Assembly: GCA_964483135.1 (NCBI GenBank)
Contig: CAZAAJ010000002.1
Span: forward strand, 6,802 to 70,801
Direction: 5' to 3'
DNA: 64,000 nucleotides
Source of the DNA: UBA6107 sp964483135
Lineage (GTDB): Bacteria > Chloroflexota > Anaerolineae > Anaerolineales > Anaerolineaceae
The notes beneath the pieces were generated by a model. That model saw only the letters and a list, made by a program, of their open reading frames with translations, had not been told where the DNA came from and did no database searches. How positions within the stretch are numbered: the first letter of the stretch is position 1; every line of letters begins with the position of its first letter. Below, in pieces: positions 24,650-33,838 of the stretch. The position numbers were made by a program, and so were the translations under genes.

Positions 24650-26199
24650 TATTTGATTGTTCCTAACGGGTGGCGCAGGTCGAACAGGTAATATCCATCT
24701 CCCTGTTCATAAGGGTAATTGGCGAAAAGATAGTTATGCAGCTCAGTTTGTGCTTCAAAATCCCCGATGAGGGTCACCAAAAAGTAATCCATCCCATCAG
24801 TACTGGATCTAAAATACTCCACAAATTCCGGGGATGATACCCCACCGAGCTCACGCACCACCATATCTCCGCGAGTTGGCCAGTCCTTTGGCAGGACGAA
24901 CCCCCAGTACTGCAAACGGTAGCCGTAATCATGGGTTAAACCGATCACCTGCTTGTTTAAGCCAATTTTCTCTCCCAACGTCTTCCAGTAAGCGGCTTCA
25001 TGACGGTAACTGGCAAGTTGAAGATTGTTACGAGTCACCAGGGCTGCAAGCACCATTCCTGCGAAAAGGATGAGTACAACAAGAACGCGAAATAGTTTCG
25101 AAAGCTCAAGCGATTCCAGTTTCTGGAATATCACGTCAGCAATAATCCCAAAACCGATGGCAACAATGAAAACCAGCGGCAGGCTGTAATAGTTATGGGT
25201 ATAAATATGATAAGCAAAGGTAAACCCAAAAATTATGTAACCTATCCATAATAAAAGGTAGATAATTCGGAAATCCTTTTGCCTGATGAGAAAAAAAGCC
25301 AGAATTGCCAGGAAAAGCGGGAAATATCCAACAATCGATTTGGCCATGGTGAACCAGTGGTGATACCAGCTGGGATCCATATACAATGCAGGAAAAAAGC
25401 GCGAGCCGAAGATCGAGCCTTCATTACCACCAACGGTAGCACTAATCACGTTGAAAAGGATTGCTGGAACCAGGGCAAGGACCGCCATCAGGTAGACGTG
25501 CCAATCCCTGATCCAATTCTTGAATCCTTTCATTAACACCATGCATGCAAGTGGCAATCCGACAAAAAACACCGAAGGAGCTTTAACAAAAACTGCCAGC
25601 CCTGTGAGGAGCCCCGCCAGGATTGAATTTTTTAAAGTGCTGTCCTTGAACCATTTATATTGAAAATATATAGCCCACAGTATGCACGAAATCATTAATG
25701 GGTCAGGTTGAAAAGACCGGCTGGCATAAACACCAAACGGAACAAACAGGTAGAAAGCCAGCGCTGCCAAGGCACCATTGACAGAGATCAATCTCCTGGT
25801 GAGCAGGAATAGCGGGATTCCTCCGATCACCCAAAACAGGATGGAGAAGAATCGTCCGGCATTTGGCCATTCCCTGCCCAGCAAAGCATAGGTATATGCA
25901 GCAAGGTGTTCCATGATCGGTGGTTCAATTGCAGACTGGCCTTCACCGGCAGTAATGCCTATTCGCCTGATATCCGGATCCAGGGTATTCATTTGAGGGA
26001 TATCCATCTTGTAATAAATACCCCTCGCCATCAGCAGGGAATGAAGTTGCCGTGTTGCAGCAAAATCCAATTGCAAATCGGAAAAATCAAAAAAACGAAC
26101 AGCGAAACCACCCAGCAATAAAATAGTGACCAGGATCCACTGGATGATCTTATTGGGTCTAAGGAAGAGCGCTGTATGGCTGTTATCTGTCTGCATCAT
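24649..26199 (-). CDS. Polytopic membrane glycosyltransferase (GT39/ArnT-like)
   Basis: This 516-residue protein has about ten to twelve transmembrane helices. A large first loop contains a DF-rich segment, followed by acidic residues as in PMT/ArnT-type enzymes that use polyprenyl-phosphate sugars (GT-C fold). The C-terminal about 110 residues form a soluble outward-facing domain. It probably adds a sugar to a lipid-linked glycan or protein on the outer face. GAGGACTGTA lies before the two consecutive ATGs at 26199 and 26196. The gene overlaps the end of the next upstream gene by 17 bases. Confidence 0.82.
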   Translation of the reverse strand: MMQTDNSHTALFLRPNKIIQWILVTILLLGGFAVRFFDFSDLQLDFAATRQLHSLLMARGIYYKMDIPQMNTLDPDIRRIGITAGEGQSAIEPPIMEHLAAYTYALLGREWPNAGRFFSILFWVIGGIPLFLLTRRLISVNGALAALAFYLFVPFGVYASRSFQPDPLMISCILWAIYFQYKWFKDSTLKNSILAGLLTGLAVFVKAPSVFFVGLPLACMVLMKGFKNWIRDWHVYLMAVLALVPAILFNVISATVGGNEGSIFGSRFFPALYMDPSWYHHWFTMAKSIVGYFPLFLAILAFFLIRQKDFRIIYLLLWIGYIIFGFTFAYHIYTHNYYSLPLVFIVAIGFGIIADVIFQKLESLELSKLFRVLVVLILFAGMVLAALVTRNNLQLASYRHEAAYWKTLGEKIGLNKQVIGLTHDYGYRLQYWGFVLPKDWPTRGDMVVRELGGVSSPEFVEYFRSSTDGMDYFLVTLIGDFEAQTELHNYLFANYPYEQGDGYYLFDLRHPLGTIK

Positions 26200-27154
26200 T
26201 ACAGTCCTCGGATGTGTGTGGGTTTTGTCGTTTTACCCGCCTGCGGATAAACCATGACCTAAAGTTTTCCAACCCCAAGGGAGCAAAGAAAGCGAAAACC
26301 ATACGGTACCATTCTCTGCCCAAACCACGGGGATTGAGGCAAAAGCTCTTCCAATAGGTTTTAAATGACCCGCGGTAATCCTTCGCATCCAAAAGGTAAA
26401 AACCATTCAGGCGGTTTGCCCCGGCGATGATATCTTTACGATGCCGGTAAAATTCTCCAGATAAATTCGGCTGGGCCGGCATCCATTCCACTATGCGCAA
26501 TGCCTCTTGTCCAAATGCTGCGGCCTGCTTCAAGTTTTTGCAATCTTCGTGGTAGTGCGCGCAAGCCCAAAGCCGGGGAATGTACTGCACCTCCCCGACC
26601 GCTGCCAGGCGGATCCACAGGTGATGGTCAAGGAGGAAGTGATAGCTGGTATCCAGGAATCCTGTTTTTTCAAGAGCAGTACGCCGCATGAAAACCGCTG
26701 GCTGCCCGATGATGTGGAAAGACATCAGGTCGGAAAGCTGCCAATTCCTATAGGTCAACGTGTTCAGGACCTTGCCATCCAGGGTGACCACCCGGACATT
26801 ACCGTAAACGAAACTAGCCTGAGGATGCTCCTGCAGGGCTTTTACCGCGGATGCCACTGTACCGGGCAAGAGGTAATCGTCTGAATTCAACCAGGCAATA
26901 AACTCGCCTTTGGAACGCACCAGCCCCTTGTTGATCGCCTCGGCTTGCCCGGAATCCTTTTCCGAAACCCACCAGGTTAACCGGGCAGCATACTTGTTGA
27001 TGATATCAACACTGCCGTCTTTTGACCCGCCATCTACCACCATGTAATCAATGGCAGGGTAATCCTGATCAAGCACAGAGCGTATTGTCTTTTCCAGGAA
27101 GGCAGCCTGGTTAAAAGAGGGGGTGATAATACTGACCAAAGGGGTTGAAGACAT
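26183..27154 (-). CDS. Family 2 glycosyltransferase
   Basis: This 323-residue GT-A enzyme has VSIITPSFNQAAFLEKTI, then DGGSKDGSV, then WLNSDDYLLPG and the downstream GFLDTSYHFLLDHHLWIRL motif. It is paralogous to the enzyme at 23864-24649 but has a longer C-terminal extension rich in Arg/Phe. A TAATG junction couples its start to the stop of the DUF115-like gene upstream. Confidence 0.92.
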   Translation of the reverse strand: MSSTPLVSIITPSFNQAAFLEKTIRSVLDQDYPAIDYMVVDGGSKDGSVDIINKYAARLTWWVSEKDSGQAEAINKGLVRSKGEFIAWLNSDDYLLPGTVASAVKALQEHPQASFVYGNVRVVTLDGKVLNTLTYRNWQLSDLMSFHIIGQPAVFMRRTALEKTGFLDTSYHFLLDHHLWIRLAAVGEVQYIPRLWACAHYHEDCKNLKQAAAFGQEALRIVEWMPAQPNLSGEFYRHRKDIIAGANRLNGFYLLDAKDYRGSFKTYWKSFCLNPRGLGREWYRMVFAFFAPLGLENFRSWFIRRRVKRQNPHTSEDCNDADR

Positions 27155-27957
27155 TAAAAGAGGCTTTCGTAATCCACTTTTGGGAAAATTGTAAGCTTGC
27201 CGCCGACTGTGGCATCGAGGATTTCGCGGCCGTCACGTGCGTAAGCTTCGCGCGCCATTGCATAACCGATCTCATTTCCCTTAAGGTCTGCAAGTTGCCA
27301 GCGGAAACCCTTGCCGAAATACCCCGGATGAAAATGATTGGGGTCATCGCCGGTCGACGTAACCGTTGTATTGGGTGTTCCAGTGGTGGTGTAAAAATGA
27401 TCTACACCAATTAGGACCACCTGTCTAAACCCCATATAAAATGCGAGCTGCATGGCGACAAATGTAACCGTAGAACCTTCCCATAACCGGCCAGTCGCAT
27501 TTCCTGAAAACCTCGGAAGGTCATATGATGTGTAAAGATAATGCAAATTTGGCGATGGGGTGATCCATTTCCGTCCCCGCCATGAGACGAACGTTGGGAT
27601 GGTGAGCTGGCGTAAGTCCTGTGCGCACTGCTCGATCACCAAGTCATTAACGGTAAGAAGACAGGAGGTCGAAAAACCAAGTTCGGAAAATGCCATGTAA
27701 AAGCGGTTCATCCCGATAGTGAATTCAGTTCGAAGTTTCTGCAAGTTGGTATTTTTGAGGCTCGGTCCATTGCCGATGATGAAACAACGCTCCCCTTTGT
27801 GTGTGTCCTTGAGTTGGCGTAGTTTTTTGATCGACTCCTGCCTCCAGGGGTGAAATTGCGCCTGCGGCCAGTCCAGGGCAGCTTGCAGTCTATGTTTGCC
27901 AGTTCGCAGAGAATTAACCAGCGGCTCAGGCAGGTTTTCGAGCAATTTCGATGCCAT
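27154..27957 (-). CDS. DUF115 / GT42-like protein, candidate nonulosonate transferase
   Basis: The 267-residue protein starts its core with RCFIIGNGPSLKNTNLQKL, followed by IGMNRFYMAF and then AMQLAFYMGFRQVVLIGVD. These blocks are shared by MptE-like DUF115 proteins and, by eye, by GT42 sialyltransferases (Cst type: GNGPSLK, then CNQFYF, then a CGIDFY-like block). The Cst catalytic His region is not clearly conserved, although FHPGYFGKG occupies a similar place. Context (three nonulosonate synthases and four CMP-sugar synthetases) makes a CMP-nonulosonate-dependent transferase plausible. A simple DUF115 glycan-modifying protein is the alternative. Confidence 0.68.
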   Translation of the reverse strand: MASKLLENLPEPLVNSLRTGKHRLQAALDWPQAQFHPWRQESIKKLRQLKDTHKGERCFIIGNGPSLKNTNLQKLRTEFTIGMNRFYMAFSELGFSTSCLLTVNDLVIEQCAQDLRQLTIPTFVSWRGRKWITPSPNLHYLYTSYDLPRFSGNATGRLWEGSTVTFVAMQLAFYMGFRQVVLIGVDHFYTTTGTPNTTVTSTGDDPNHFHPGYFGKGFRWQLADLKGNEIGYAMAREAYARDGREILDATVGGKLTIFPKVDYESLF

Positions 27958-27959
27958 GC

Positions 27960-28760
27960 TTACTCCGTGCTCAGGCGGGCGGTCGCACCGCCATCAACAA
28001 CCAGGGCTTGCCCGGTCATGAAAGAGGATTGGCTGCCATCCGCGAGGAAAAAAATGGCGTTTGCGATCTCTTCCGGGGTGCCGATGCGTCCATTGACGGT
28101 CTTGCGGGCCAGGTTATCCAGGCGCTCACCGATAGAGCCGCCTGACAAATGTCCGCGCGCAAGACCACTTCGCAGCATAGGGGTATCCACAGCGCCCGGC
28201 AGAACAGCATTTACGCGAATATTATTCGGAGCGAATTCAATCGCCATTGCCCGGGTGAGCGCAAGGATTCCTCCCTTGCTGGCTGCGTAGGCAGCAATAT
28301 TTGCAGAAGTCTGTATCGCATGCACGGAAGAAACATTAACGATCGCTCCTCCGCCTGCCATGCACAATAATGGATGTTCAAACCTGGCTCCGATGAATAC
28401 CGGTCGCAAGTTGGTGGCAATCACCTGATCCCACTCGGCTACCGTGGTTTCCACCAGGGGTTTTGAAATTTGCAGGGCTGCATTGTTAACAACAGCATTC
28501 AGAGAAGAGGTGAACAATTTGACCTTGTCAAAGATTAACGGGAATTGTTTAGCCTCTGAAATATCCGCCTGGATGAACAATCCATCCATAGGGAAGCCTT
28601 CGCCGAAAGGCTGTCGGTCAACACCAATCACCGACCACCCGCGGCTGGCAAACATCTTCACAGTAGCCCTTCCAATACCACCGGCACTGCCTGTTACCAG
28701 GACGATACGCTTGTACCCCTTAACCGCCTCTTCACCTTGTAATAATTTTTTGTTGGTCAT
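27960..28760 (-). CDS. Short-chain dehydrogenase/reductase
   Basis: From the ATG at 28760 (behind GAGG) the protein has 266 residues and is a classical SDR. The NAD(P) motif is VTGSAGGIGRA, the structural motif NNAAL, the catalytic Ser in VNVSSVHAI and the Tyr/Lys in YAASKGG. The C terminus has the FMTGQALVVDGG block. It overlaps the 3' end of the hydroxyacid dehydrogenase gene by 29 bases. A role in making or modifying a sugar precursor with the neighbouring dehydrogenase is inferred. An extension to 28823 lacks a ribosome site. Confidence 0.88.
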   Translation of the reverse strand: MTNKKLLQGEEAVKGYKRIVLVTGSAGGIGRATVKMFASRGWSVIGVDRQPFGEGFPMDGLFIQADISEAKQFPLIFDKVKLFTSSLNAVVNNAALQISKPLVETTVAEWDQVIATNLRPVFIGARFEHPLLCMAGGGAIVNVSSVHAIQTSANIAAYAASKGGILALTRAMAIEFAPNNIRVNAVLPGAVDTPMLRSGLARGHLSGGSIGERLDNLARKTVNGRIGTPEEIANAIFFLADGSQSSFMTGQALVVDGGATARLSTE

Positions 28761-29709
28761 ATAAATCCTCGTGGTCAATTTCCAATCCAATGAGCAAATT
28801 ACGGATCGTATTCCAATGCACATTTTCCCAGGCAGCCGGGCTTGAGTTGGAGTTATGCGGCGCCAGCATCACATTTTTCATTTTAAGCAAAGGTGACCTT
28901 TGTGGTAATGGTTCATGTTCAAAAACATCGAGTGCTGCGCCGGCGATCACATTATTTGCTAAAGCAGTTATCAGCGCTGTTTCATCAACGATCGGTCCCC
29001 GCGCAGTATTCACCAGGATTGCGGTATGTTTCATCTTTCCCAGTGTTTCTTCGTTGATAAGGTGCAATGAACCCGGGTTGAGATCGCAATTAACGCTAAC
29101 GAAATCAGCTTCCTTCAGCAGAGTGGCAAGATCAACGGAGGTCACATTGTTCTCCAGCAAAAAATCACGCGGGATGGGCAGGATATCATTTCCCAACAGG
29201 CGCATGCCAAAACCACGTGCACGCCGCAGAACCGCCTTGCCTATGTTGCCAACTCCGATCACTCCAAGCGTACACTCCGAGAGGGAGCGGCCAGGGATCT
29301 TTTGCCAGACACCAGATTTTACCGCAGAATCCATCCACGGCTGCTGGCGTGCGAATGCCAGGATATAGCCCATCACGCTGTCGGCTACCGGCAGGGTGAA
29401 CGCGTTAAGAGTGTTGAGCAATTTGACCGAATAGGTTGCGCAGGCTTCCTTGTCGATAGAATCGATGCCCGTACCCCATTTGGCGATCACCTTCAAGCGC
29501 GGAATACAAGCCTCAATCACCTTGCGGGTATATCGGTCATCCCCGCAGATTGTCCCATCAAACTTCCCGGCGTAGGTTAACAGGGCATCCTCTTCCAGGC
29601 GTTCATTCACATGGGGGAGGATAAGGTTGATCCCGTAGTGCTTGAAAACAGGAGCGAATCTTTCCATGAAAGGGAGCATATAAGGGGCAGTCAATAACAC
29701 GTCATACAT
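28732..29709 (-). CDS. D-2-hydroxyacid dehydrogenase (SerA-like)
   Basis: This 325-residue NAD-dependent dehydrogenase starts at ATG 29709 behind AGAGGT. Its Rossmann motif is GVIGVGNIGKAVLRRARGFG, the catalytic Arg is in NTARGPIVDE, the Glu in DVFEHEP and the His in LAPHNSNSS. The family oxidises D-2-hydroxyacids or reduces 2-ketoacids (phosphoglycerate, lactate, phosphonate analogues). In this glycan operon it may supply a keto- or hydroxyacid building block. The PSI-type His is followed by NSNSS where canonical enzymes have H-x-A/G, a small deviation. Confidence 0.87.
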   Translation of the reverse strand: MYDVLLTAPYMLPFMERFAPVFKHYGINLILPHVNERLEEDALLTYAGKFDGTICGDDRYTRKVIEACIPRLKVIAKWGTGIDSIDKEACATYSVKLLNTLNAFTLPVADSVMGYILAFARQQPWMDSAVKSGVWQKIPGRSLSECTLGVIGVGNIGKAVLRRARGFGMRLLGNDILPIPRDFLLENNVTSVDLATLLKEADFVSVNCDLNPGSLHLINEETLGKMKHTAILVNTARGPIVDETALITALANNVIAGAALDVFEHEPLPQRSPLLKMKNVMLAPHNSNSSPAAWENVHWNTIRNLLIGLEIDHEDLYDQQKIITR

Positions 29710-29773
29710 TTTTACCTCTTGCACCGAACTCTTCTCCAATCATCATATCATTCACCCTTCAATTCACAAACAC

Positions 29774-31864
29774 CTATTCCTTGATGACATATTTATACAA
29801 AATAAACTGCTCCGGACTATCGATCCGTTCAACTTCCTGCAGCCTGTTCACAAAGATCGCGTTATATGGGTCTGAGATTGTTAGAGTATATTCCTTTCCA
29901 AAGACATAATCGAGCGGCAGGGCATCCAGCCATTTTTGCCCGTTTCCTGTTTTTATTGCCTGAAAATAATCAGCACTGTTGATCAATCCATCGAGGTTGA
30001 CCACCGTGCGGTTTTGGATGAAATAGGCGGTACTTCCCCCTCCTGTCATGCCAATAAGCGACGCCTCTTCAGTAAGTGCCTCAAGTTGGGTAACTTCCGA
30101 CAGGTAATCATCCTGGTTTTCCAAAGACACCTCTTGTGGCGCCAGGTTGACGATGTAACGGATATGGAGAGTCGAAATATAGACGAACAATCCCATAAAA
30201 ACAATCAGTGAGATTATTGACCGAACGCGTCCCTTTTTCATCCAAATGGTGAATCCTTCAAGCAGCACCGACCCCAACAACACCATCGAGAGCATCTGGG
30301 CAATCCAGTACCAGGCCCGGGTATGTTGGTACCCAACTGTTGTATAGTACATGAACTGCAGAGTGGCTCCCAGCATCAGAGCCGGGATAAAAAGCGAAAA
30401 CGATTTCCTGGCAAGATTGCCGTGCTTGTAATTCATTAGCATCAACACCAGGATGCTGACCACGGTAAACGAAATGCCAAATATTGACGCTGATGCGCGG
30501 GGGTTTGCCATCTTAAACCAGCGGGTGAGTGTGTCGGCAAAAGTAAAAAACTGGTTGGTCACGAGCGACCACGCCCCGTAGTTGCCATCCGGGTACAACC
30601 CCAGCACTGTCAACAGGGTAACCTTATGTCCATAAATGGTATTTGGAAGGGTACTCCACCAGGTCTTGATCTGCCCGCTGACGGGAGTGAAGGTACCAAA
30701 AAACACCTTGTTGAGGATCATGTACGTACTGATCAACACTGCAATCGGAAGTCCAATCAAAAAACCTTCGGCAATAATGCGGCGCCAATTCAGTGTCATC
30801 CATTCAGTTAAAGCCGCCTGTGGGGATTTTTGGTTTTCATCAATTTTTTTACGCGCAACCAGATGATGGATGAAGACCAACCCGAAACTTAACAGGGCAT
30901 CGATGAGGAGTATCGATTTTGACACGGTTGGAACCACTTTCAAATGGTTTAAAAGCAACAGGAACCCAAATTCGACCACCAGGGCAGCAACGGAAGCAAC
31001 CACCAAACGCAGAAGCAAACCGGTAATTCTTTTACCCGAAGCAGAACTGTAAAGGCTAAGGAAGTAATACGCGATGGGTTTAACCAGCAAGCCAGCCGCG
31101 ACCATGGGATAGATAGACCTGGATTCGATCTCATACGCCGGCAAACCGAGCCGGATGAGCCAGACGATAAACCCGGAAAAAGCGATCAACACCAGGTCAA
31201 TAAAAACCACCAGCTTGATCTGCTTCACACGAAGGAGTACAAATACAATGACCACAAGCACCACGAACAGGTTGTCCAGGCGCGAAAGTATGGTCATTGC
31301 TCCCAGCAAGCCAAGGAAAACAAACTGCGTCCATTTCAGGTGTTTAAGACCTGCGGATGCCAGGATCGTTGCGGTCTTGAATAGAAACAAAACCATAAAG
31401 AAAGCGCTTATTGCCGCTTCCATGCCATGCACGATCGTATTTGAATACACTGCCGGCAGCAGGATCCAGGTTAATGCACCGATGAAGGCTGGCCAGGTTT
31501 TCAGCGCTATCTTAAACAATTTGAAAAGAAAAACCCCAGTGAGCCCATTGAAAAGTGCACTTACCAGCACAAGCACTCGCAAGGGGAGGATCAGGTTAAA
31601 CCGTGAAAGCCAAAAAACGCCGAGGCAGACCCCCATCCACAGCGGATGAAACCCATTGGTCAGGTGGATCTGGTCAAAGGTGAACCCATGTCCGCTGAGG
31701 ACATTTTGCGCAACCTTGTAGTAATAGAAGGCATCATCAATGTTGTACCAGCGCATCAGGCTGTTGGCTGGTGCAAGGGAAACATAAACACCCCCGGCAA
31801 GCCCGGCCAGAAGCAGGAACCACTCAATCAATCCAATGGAATGCTTTTTGGTCCAGCTAAACAT
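29774..31864 (-). CDS. Large polytopic membrane protein, GT-C-like glycosyltransferase
   Basis: The protein has about 696 residues and roughly twelve transmembrane helices. An N-terminal outward loop includes NIDDAFYYYKVAQNVLSG and TNGFHPLWMG, resembling GT39/AglB-like glycosyltransferases of the YfhO/DUF2029 type. The C-terminal 110 residues are soluble. It likely transfers a sugar from a lipid carrier on the outer membrane face. The ATG at 31864 fits GGAGT better (spacing 8) than the one at 31870. It overlaps the end of the cytidylyltransferase gene. Confidence 0.75.
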   Translation of the reverse strand: MFSWTKKHSIGLIEWFLLLAGLAGGVYVSLAPANSLMRWYNIDDAFYYYKVAQNVLSGHGFTFDQIHLTNGFHPLWMGVCLGVFWLSRFNLILPLRVLVLVSALFNGLTGVFLFKLFKIALKTWPAFIGALTWILLPAVYSNTIVHGMEAAISAFFMVLFLFKTATILASAGLKHLKWTQFVFLGLLGAMTILSRLDNLFVVLVVIVFVLLRVKQIKLVVFIDLVLIAFSGFIVWLIRLGLPAYEIESRSIYPMVAAGLLVKPIAYYFLSLYSSASGKRITGLLLRLVVASVAALVVEFGFLLLLNHLKVVPTVSKSILLIDALLSFGLVFIHHLVARKKIDENQKSPQAALTEWMTLNWRRIIAEGFLIGLPIAVLISTYMILNKVFFGTFTPVSGQIKTWWSTLPNTIYGHKVTLLTVLGLYPDGNYGAWSLVTNQFFTFADTLTRWFKMANPRASASIFGISFTVVSILVLMLMNYKHGNLARKSFSLFIPALMLGATLQFMYYTTVGYQHTRAWYWIAQMLSMVLLGSVLLEGFTIWMKKGRVRSIISLIVFMGLFVYISTLHIRYIVNLAPQEVSLENQDDYLSEVTQLEALTEEASLIGMTGGGSTAYFIQNRTVVNLDGLINSADYFQAIKTGNGQKWLDALPLDYVFGKEYTLTISDPYNAIFVNRLQEVERIDSPEQFILYKYVIKE

Positions 31865-32534
31865 TTCCATACTCCGGTTTCGCTTTGAGCATCAGCTCGA
31901 CCATTTTGAAATCGACCTCTTCATCAATATCCCACGATTCTTCGGGGGCAGTCTCAAACAGGATAGGCGACGTGCCGATGCGCGTTCCATTCTTTTTCAG
32001 ACTTTCTGCTGAAAAAAGGTAAATACAGGAATTTTCCTCATACACGGGCAGCAGGTCCTGGGTTTGCAGCAGAACCCTCGGGTCGTGGTTGATGGCTTTC
32101 CCCCGCGCATCATAAAGGCGCGTTTGCAGCCTGGTAACCGAGAATAATGAATCTTTTGCCGGCATGGCGCTTAACAGGGAGTGAATAGCCCTGGAGATGG
32201 TTTTCGAGGTCAGCAGCGGATTGGTGGAATGCGTCTGCAGATATAGATCGCCCGGAACTTGTGAAATGTCATAAAGGAGGATCTGATTCATTGGGATGTT
32301 ATCGGCCTTCAACGCGTCAGGACGCGGGATTACGATAACACCCGGGAACGAACGATGAAGGCCATCGATTATCTCTTCGCTGTCGGTATCCACTGCGATG
32401 CGGGTGACTTCGGGGCAATGCTGCAAAGTAAGCAGGATGTGCTGGTAAAGGGGTTTCCCATCCAGCAGGCGGTAATTCTTGCCGGGTACCCGTTGTGAAT
32501 GGTGGCGCATGGGGATGAGTGCAGTAATTTGCAT
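31857..32534 (-). CDS. Acylneuraminate cytidylyltransferase family protein
   Basis: This 225-residue nucleotidyltransferase has the CTP-binding motif ALIPMRHHSQRVPGKN, the substrate region QTHSTNPLLTSKTI and a terminal WDIDEEVDF, as in NeuA/KdsB-type enzymes. It would activate a keto-sugar acid as its CMP derivative. It is the shortest of four such enzymes in the window and has no fused domain. It sits 21 bases after the MoaD-like gene. Confidence 0.85.
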   Translation of the reverse strand: MQITALIPMRHHSQRVPGKNYRLLDGKPLYQHILLTLQHCPEVTRIAVDTDSEEIIDGLHRSFPGVIVIPRPDALKADNIPMNQILLYDISQVPGDLYLQTHSTNPLLTSKTISRAIHSLLSAMPAKDSLFSVTRLQTRLYDARGKAINHDPRVLLQTQDLLPVYEENSCIYLFSAESLKKNGTRIGTSPILFETAPEESWDIDEEVDFKMVELMLKAKPEYGNV

Positions 32535-32555
32535 GGTAGACCTCTTTCGAACAGG

Positions 32556-32840
32556 CTAACCGCCTGTGATGACCGACATCAGGTGGATACACTCGCCTTC
32601 ATGTGGAGATTCGTCCATCAGCATGACTGGATTTTCCAGGTTGCCATCAATTACAAACATGACAGAACTGAGGAATTCATCGCCGCCAGGAGTTATCAGG
32701 ATATTCACCATGGCAGGATAACGCAAAGCTAATTCCTTAACGATTTGACGATAACGCGTTCCCTCCGGAAGCGACAGGGTGAGTTCATCTATTTCAGCAA
32801 GCTCCTTCGCAATCCCTGAGAACTCGACCTTAACCTTCAC
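32556..32840 (-). CDS. MoaD/ThiS-family sulfur carrier protein
   Basis: The 94-residue protein has the beta-grasp pattern (MKVKVEFSGIAKELAEIDEL at the start, GECIHLMSVITGG at the end). It terminates in Gly-Gly, the residue pair that is adenylated and thiocarboxylated by an E1-like enzyme. It is longer than MoaD (about 81) and resembles the MoaD-like proteins found with tungsten/molybdenum enzymes. It is odd here: it sits between a family 2 glycosyltransferase and a cytidylyltransferase in a sugar operon, and no MoeB, ThiF or MoaE lies in the window. Either sulfur is delivered to a sugar, or the gene is a displaced Mo/W-cofactor gene. Confidence 0.83.
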   Translation of the reverse strand: MKVKVEFSGIAKELAEIDELTLSLPEGTRYRQIVKELALRYPAMVNILITPGGDEFLSSVMFVIDGNLENPVMLMDESPHEGECIHLMSVITGG

Positions 32841-32881
32841 CTGTTAACCTCCACCGATTGATACCTGTGGATTACTGAGAT

Positions 32882-33838
32882 TCAATCTTTTATTTTACTA
32901 TACTGGATCGGCTCAACCGGACGGTTGCTCTTGCTGTGACCGCTTTCAGCAGTCCGTGGATAATAGAATGTCTGCCGCAGCCCCCAGGTGAGCTGCCCGG
33001 GTTGGCGGTATCCGCAGTAAGTTCCATAGAATTGTGCCCACCGGAAGCGAATAACCGGGAAGAAGTTGCGCCAAAAAACACCCTGTCTCCTGGCAGATTT
33101 CAAATCATCCACCGAGTTGTGATAAAAGAGACGCACCAGGTCTGCCCTGCCAAAGCGTTCCTGGGGGAAGATCCGCTTAAAAGCCATCCCTTCACGAAGG
33201 TAACGGTTAAAAATTCTTTTTGGCTTTTCGTGGTGCACATGGATAATCTCAGCTTCGGCGACATAGGAGATCCCAAAGCCTGTGCTGTGGAGCCATTTTG
33301 CCCATTCTAGGTCTTCCAACCCCGGCAGGGTTTCATCATAGGGGTGCAGCTCCCACAATTTTCGCCGAATGGCGGCATTGGCATTATTGCAGAAAGGATA
33401 TTCCTGTAACGGTTCAGAATCATCAGGGTACCAGTGTTTGAAAATCTGCTGTTCGGAAAAATGAGAATGGCTGGTACCGCGCTGTTTGCCATATGTTAAC
33501 CCTATCTTTTCATCAGCAAACGGTGCCAATAACTGGTCAAGCCAATCCGGGTAGACCGGGTAAACATGCGCACTGGCCATCACTACCAGGTTAGCACCTG
33601 CTGCAGCAATTCCCTTATTCAATGAACGTCCAAAAGTAAACTTTTCAGGAGAGATGTGGACGACGTCTACGGCGAATTCACTGGCTGCCGCGACTGTACC
33701 ATCAGTCGAACCGGAATCCACCAGGATCACCTGTACATTTTTGAGCGACTGTTCAAAGATTCCCAGCAGCAGCCGGCGAATGTGAGATTCCTCGTTGTAA
33801 GCGCGGATGATTATCGAACAGTCAGGTTTAGCTGTCAT
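32882..33838 (-). CDS. Family 2 glycosyltransferase
   Basis: This 318-residue GT-A enzyme has CSIIIRAYNEESHIRRLL, then LVDSGSTDGTV, then a VMASAHVYP segment in place of a strict DxD and GLEDLEWAKWL near the acceptor site. This is typical of rhamnosyltransferase-like GT2. The start overlaps the preceding stop by 4 bases (ATGA). The C-terminal portion is basic and may contact the membrane. Confidence 0.9.
   Translation of the reverse strand: MTAKPDCSIIIRAYNEESHIRRLLLGIFEQSLKNVQVILVDSGSTDGTVAAASEFAVDVVHISPEKFTFGRSLNKGIAAAGANLVVMASAHVYPVYPDWLDQLLAPFADEKIGLTYGKQRGTSHSHFSEQQIFKHWYPDDSEPLQEYPFCNNANAAIRRKLWELHPYDETLPGLEDLEWAKWLHSTGFGISYVAEAEIIHVHHEKPKRIFNRYLREGMAFKRIFPQERFGRADLVRLFYHNSVDDLKSARRQGVFWRNFFPVIRFRWAQFYGTYCGYRQPGQLTWGLRQTFYYPRTAESGHSKSNRPVEPIQYSKIKD

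Noticed and set aside
23864..27154. Tandem gene duplication of two family 2 glycosyltransferases
   Set aside because: They share N-terminal motifs only at family level and differ in length and C termini; no DNA-level repeat is evident.
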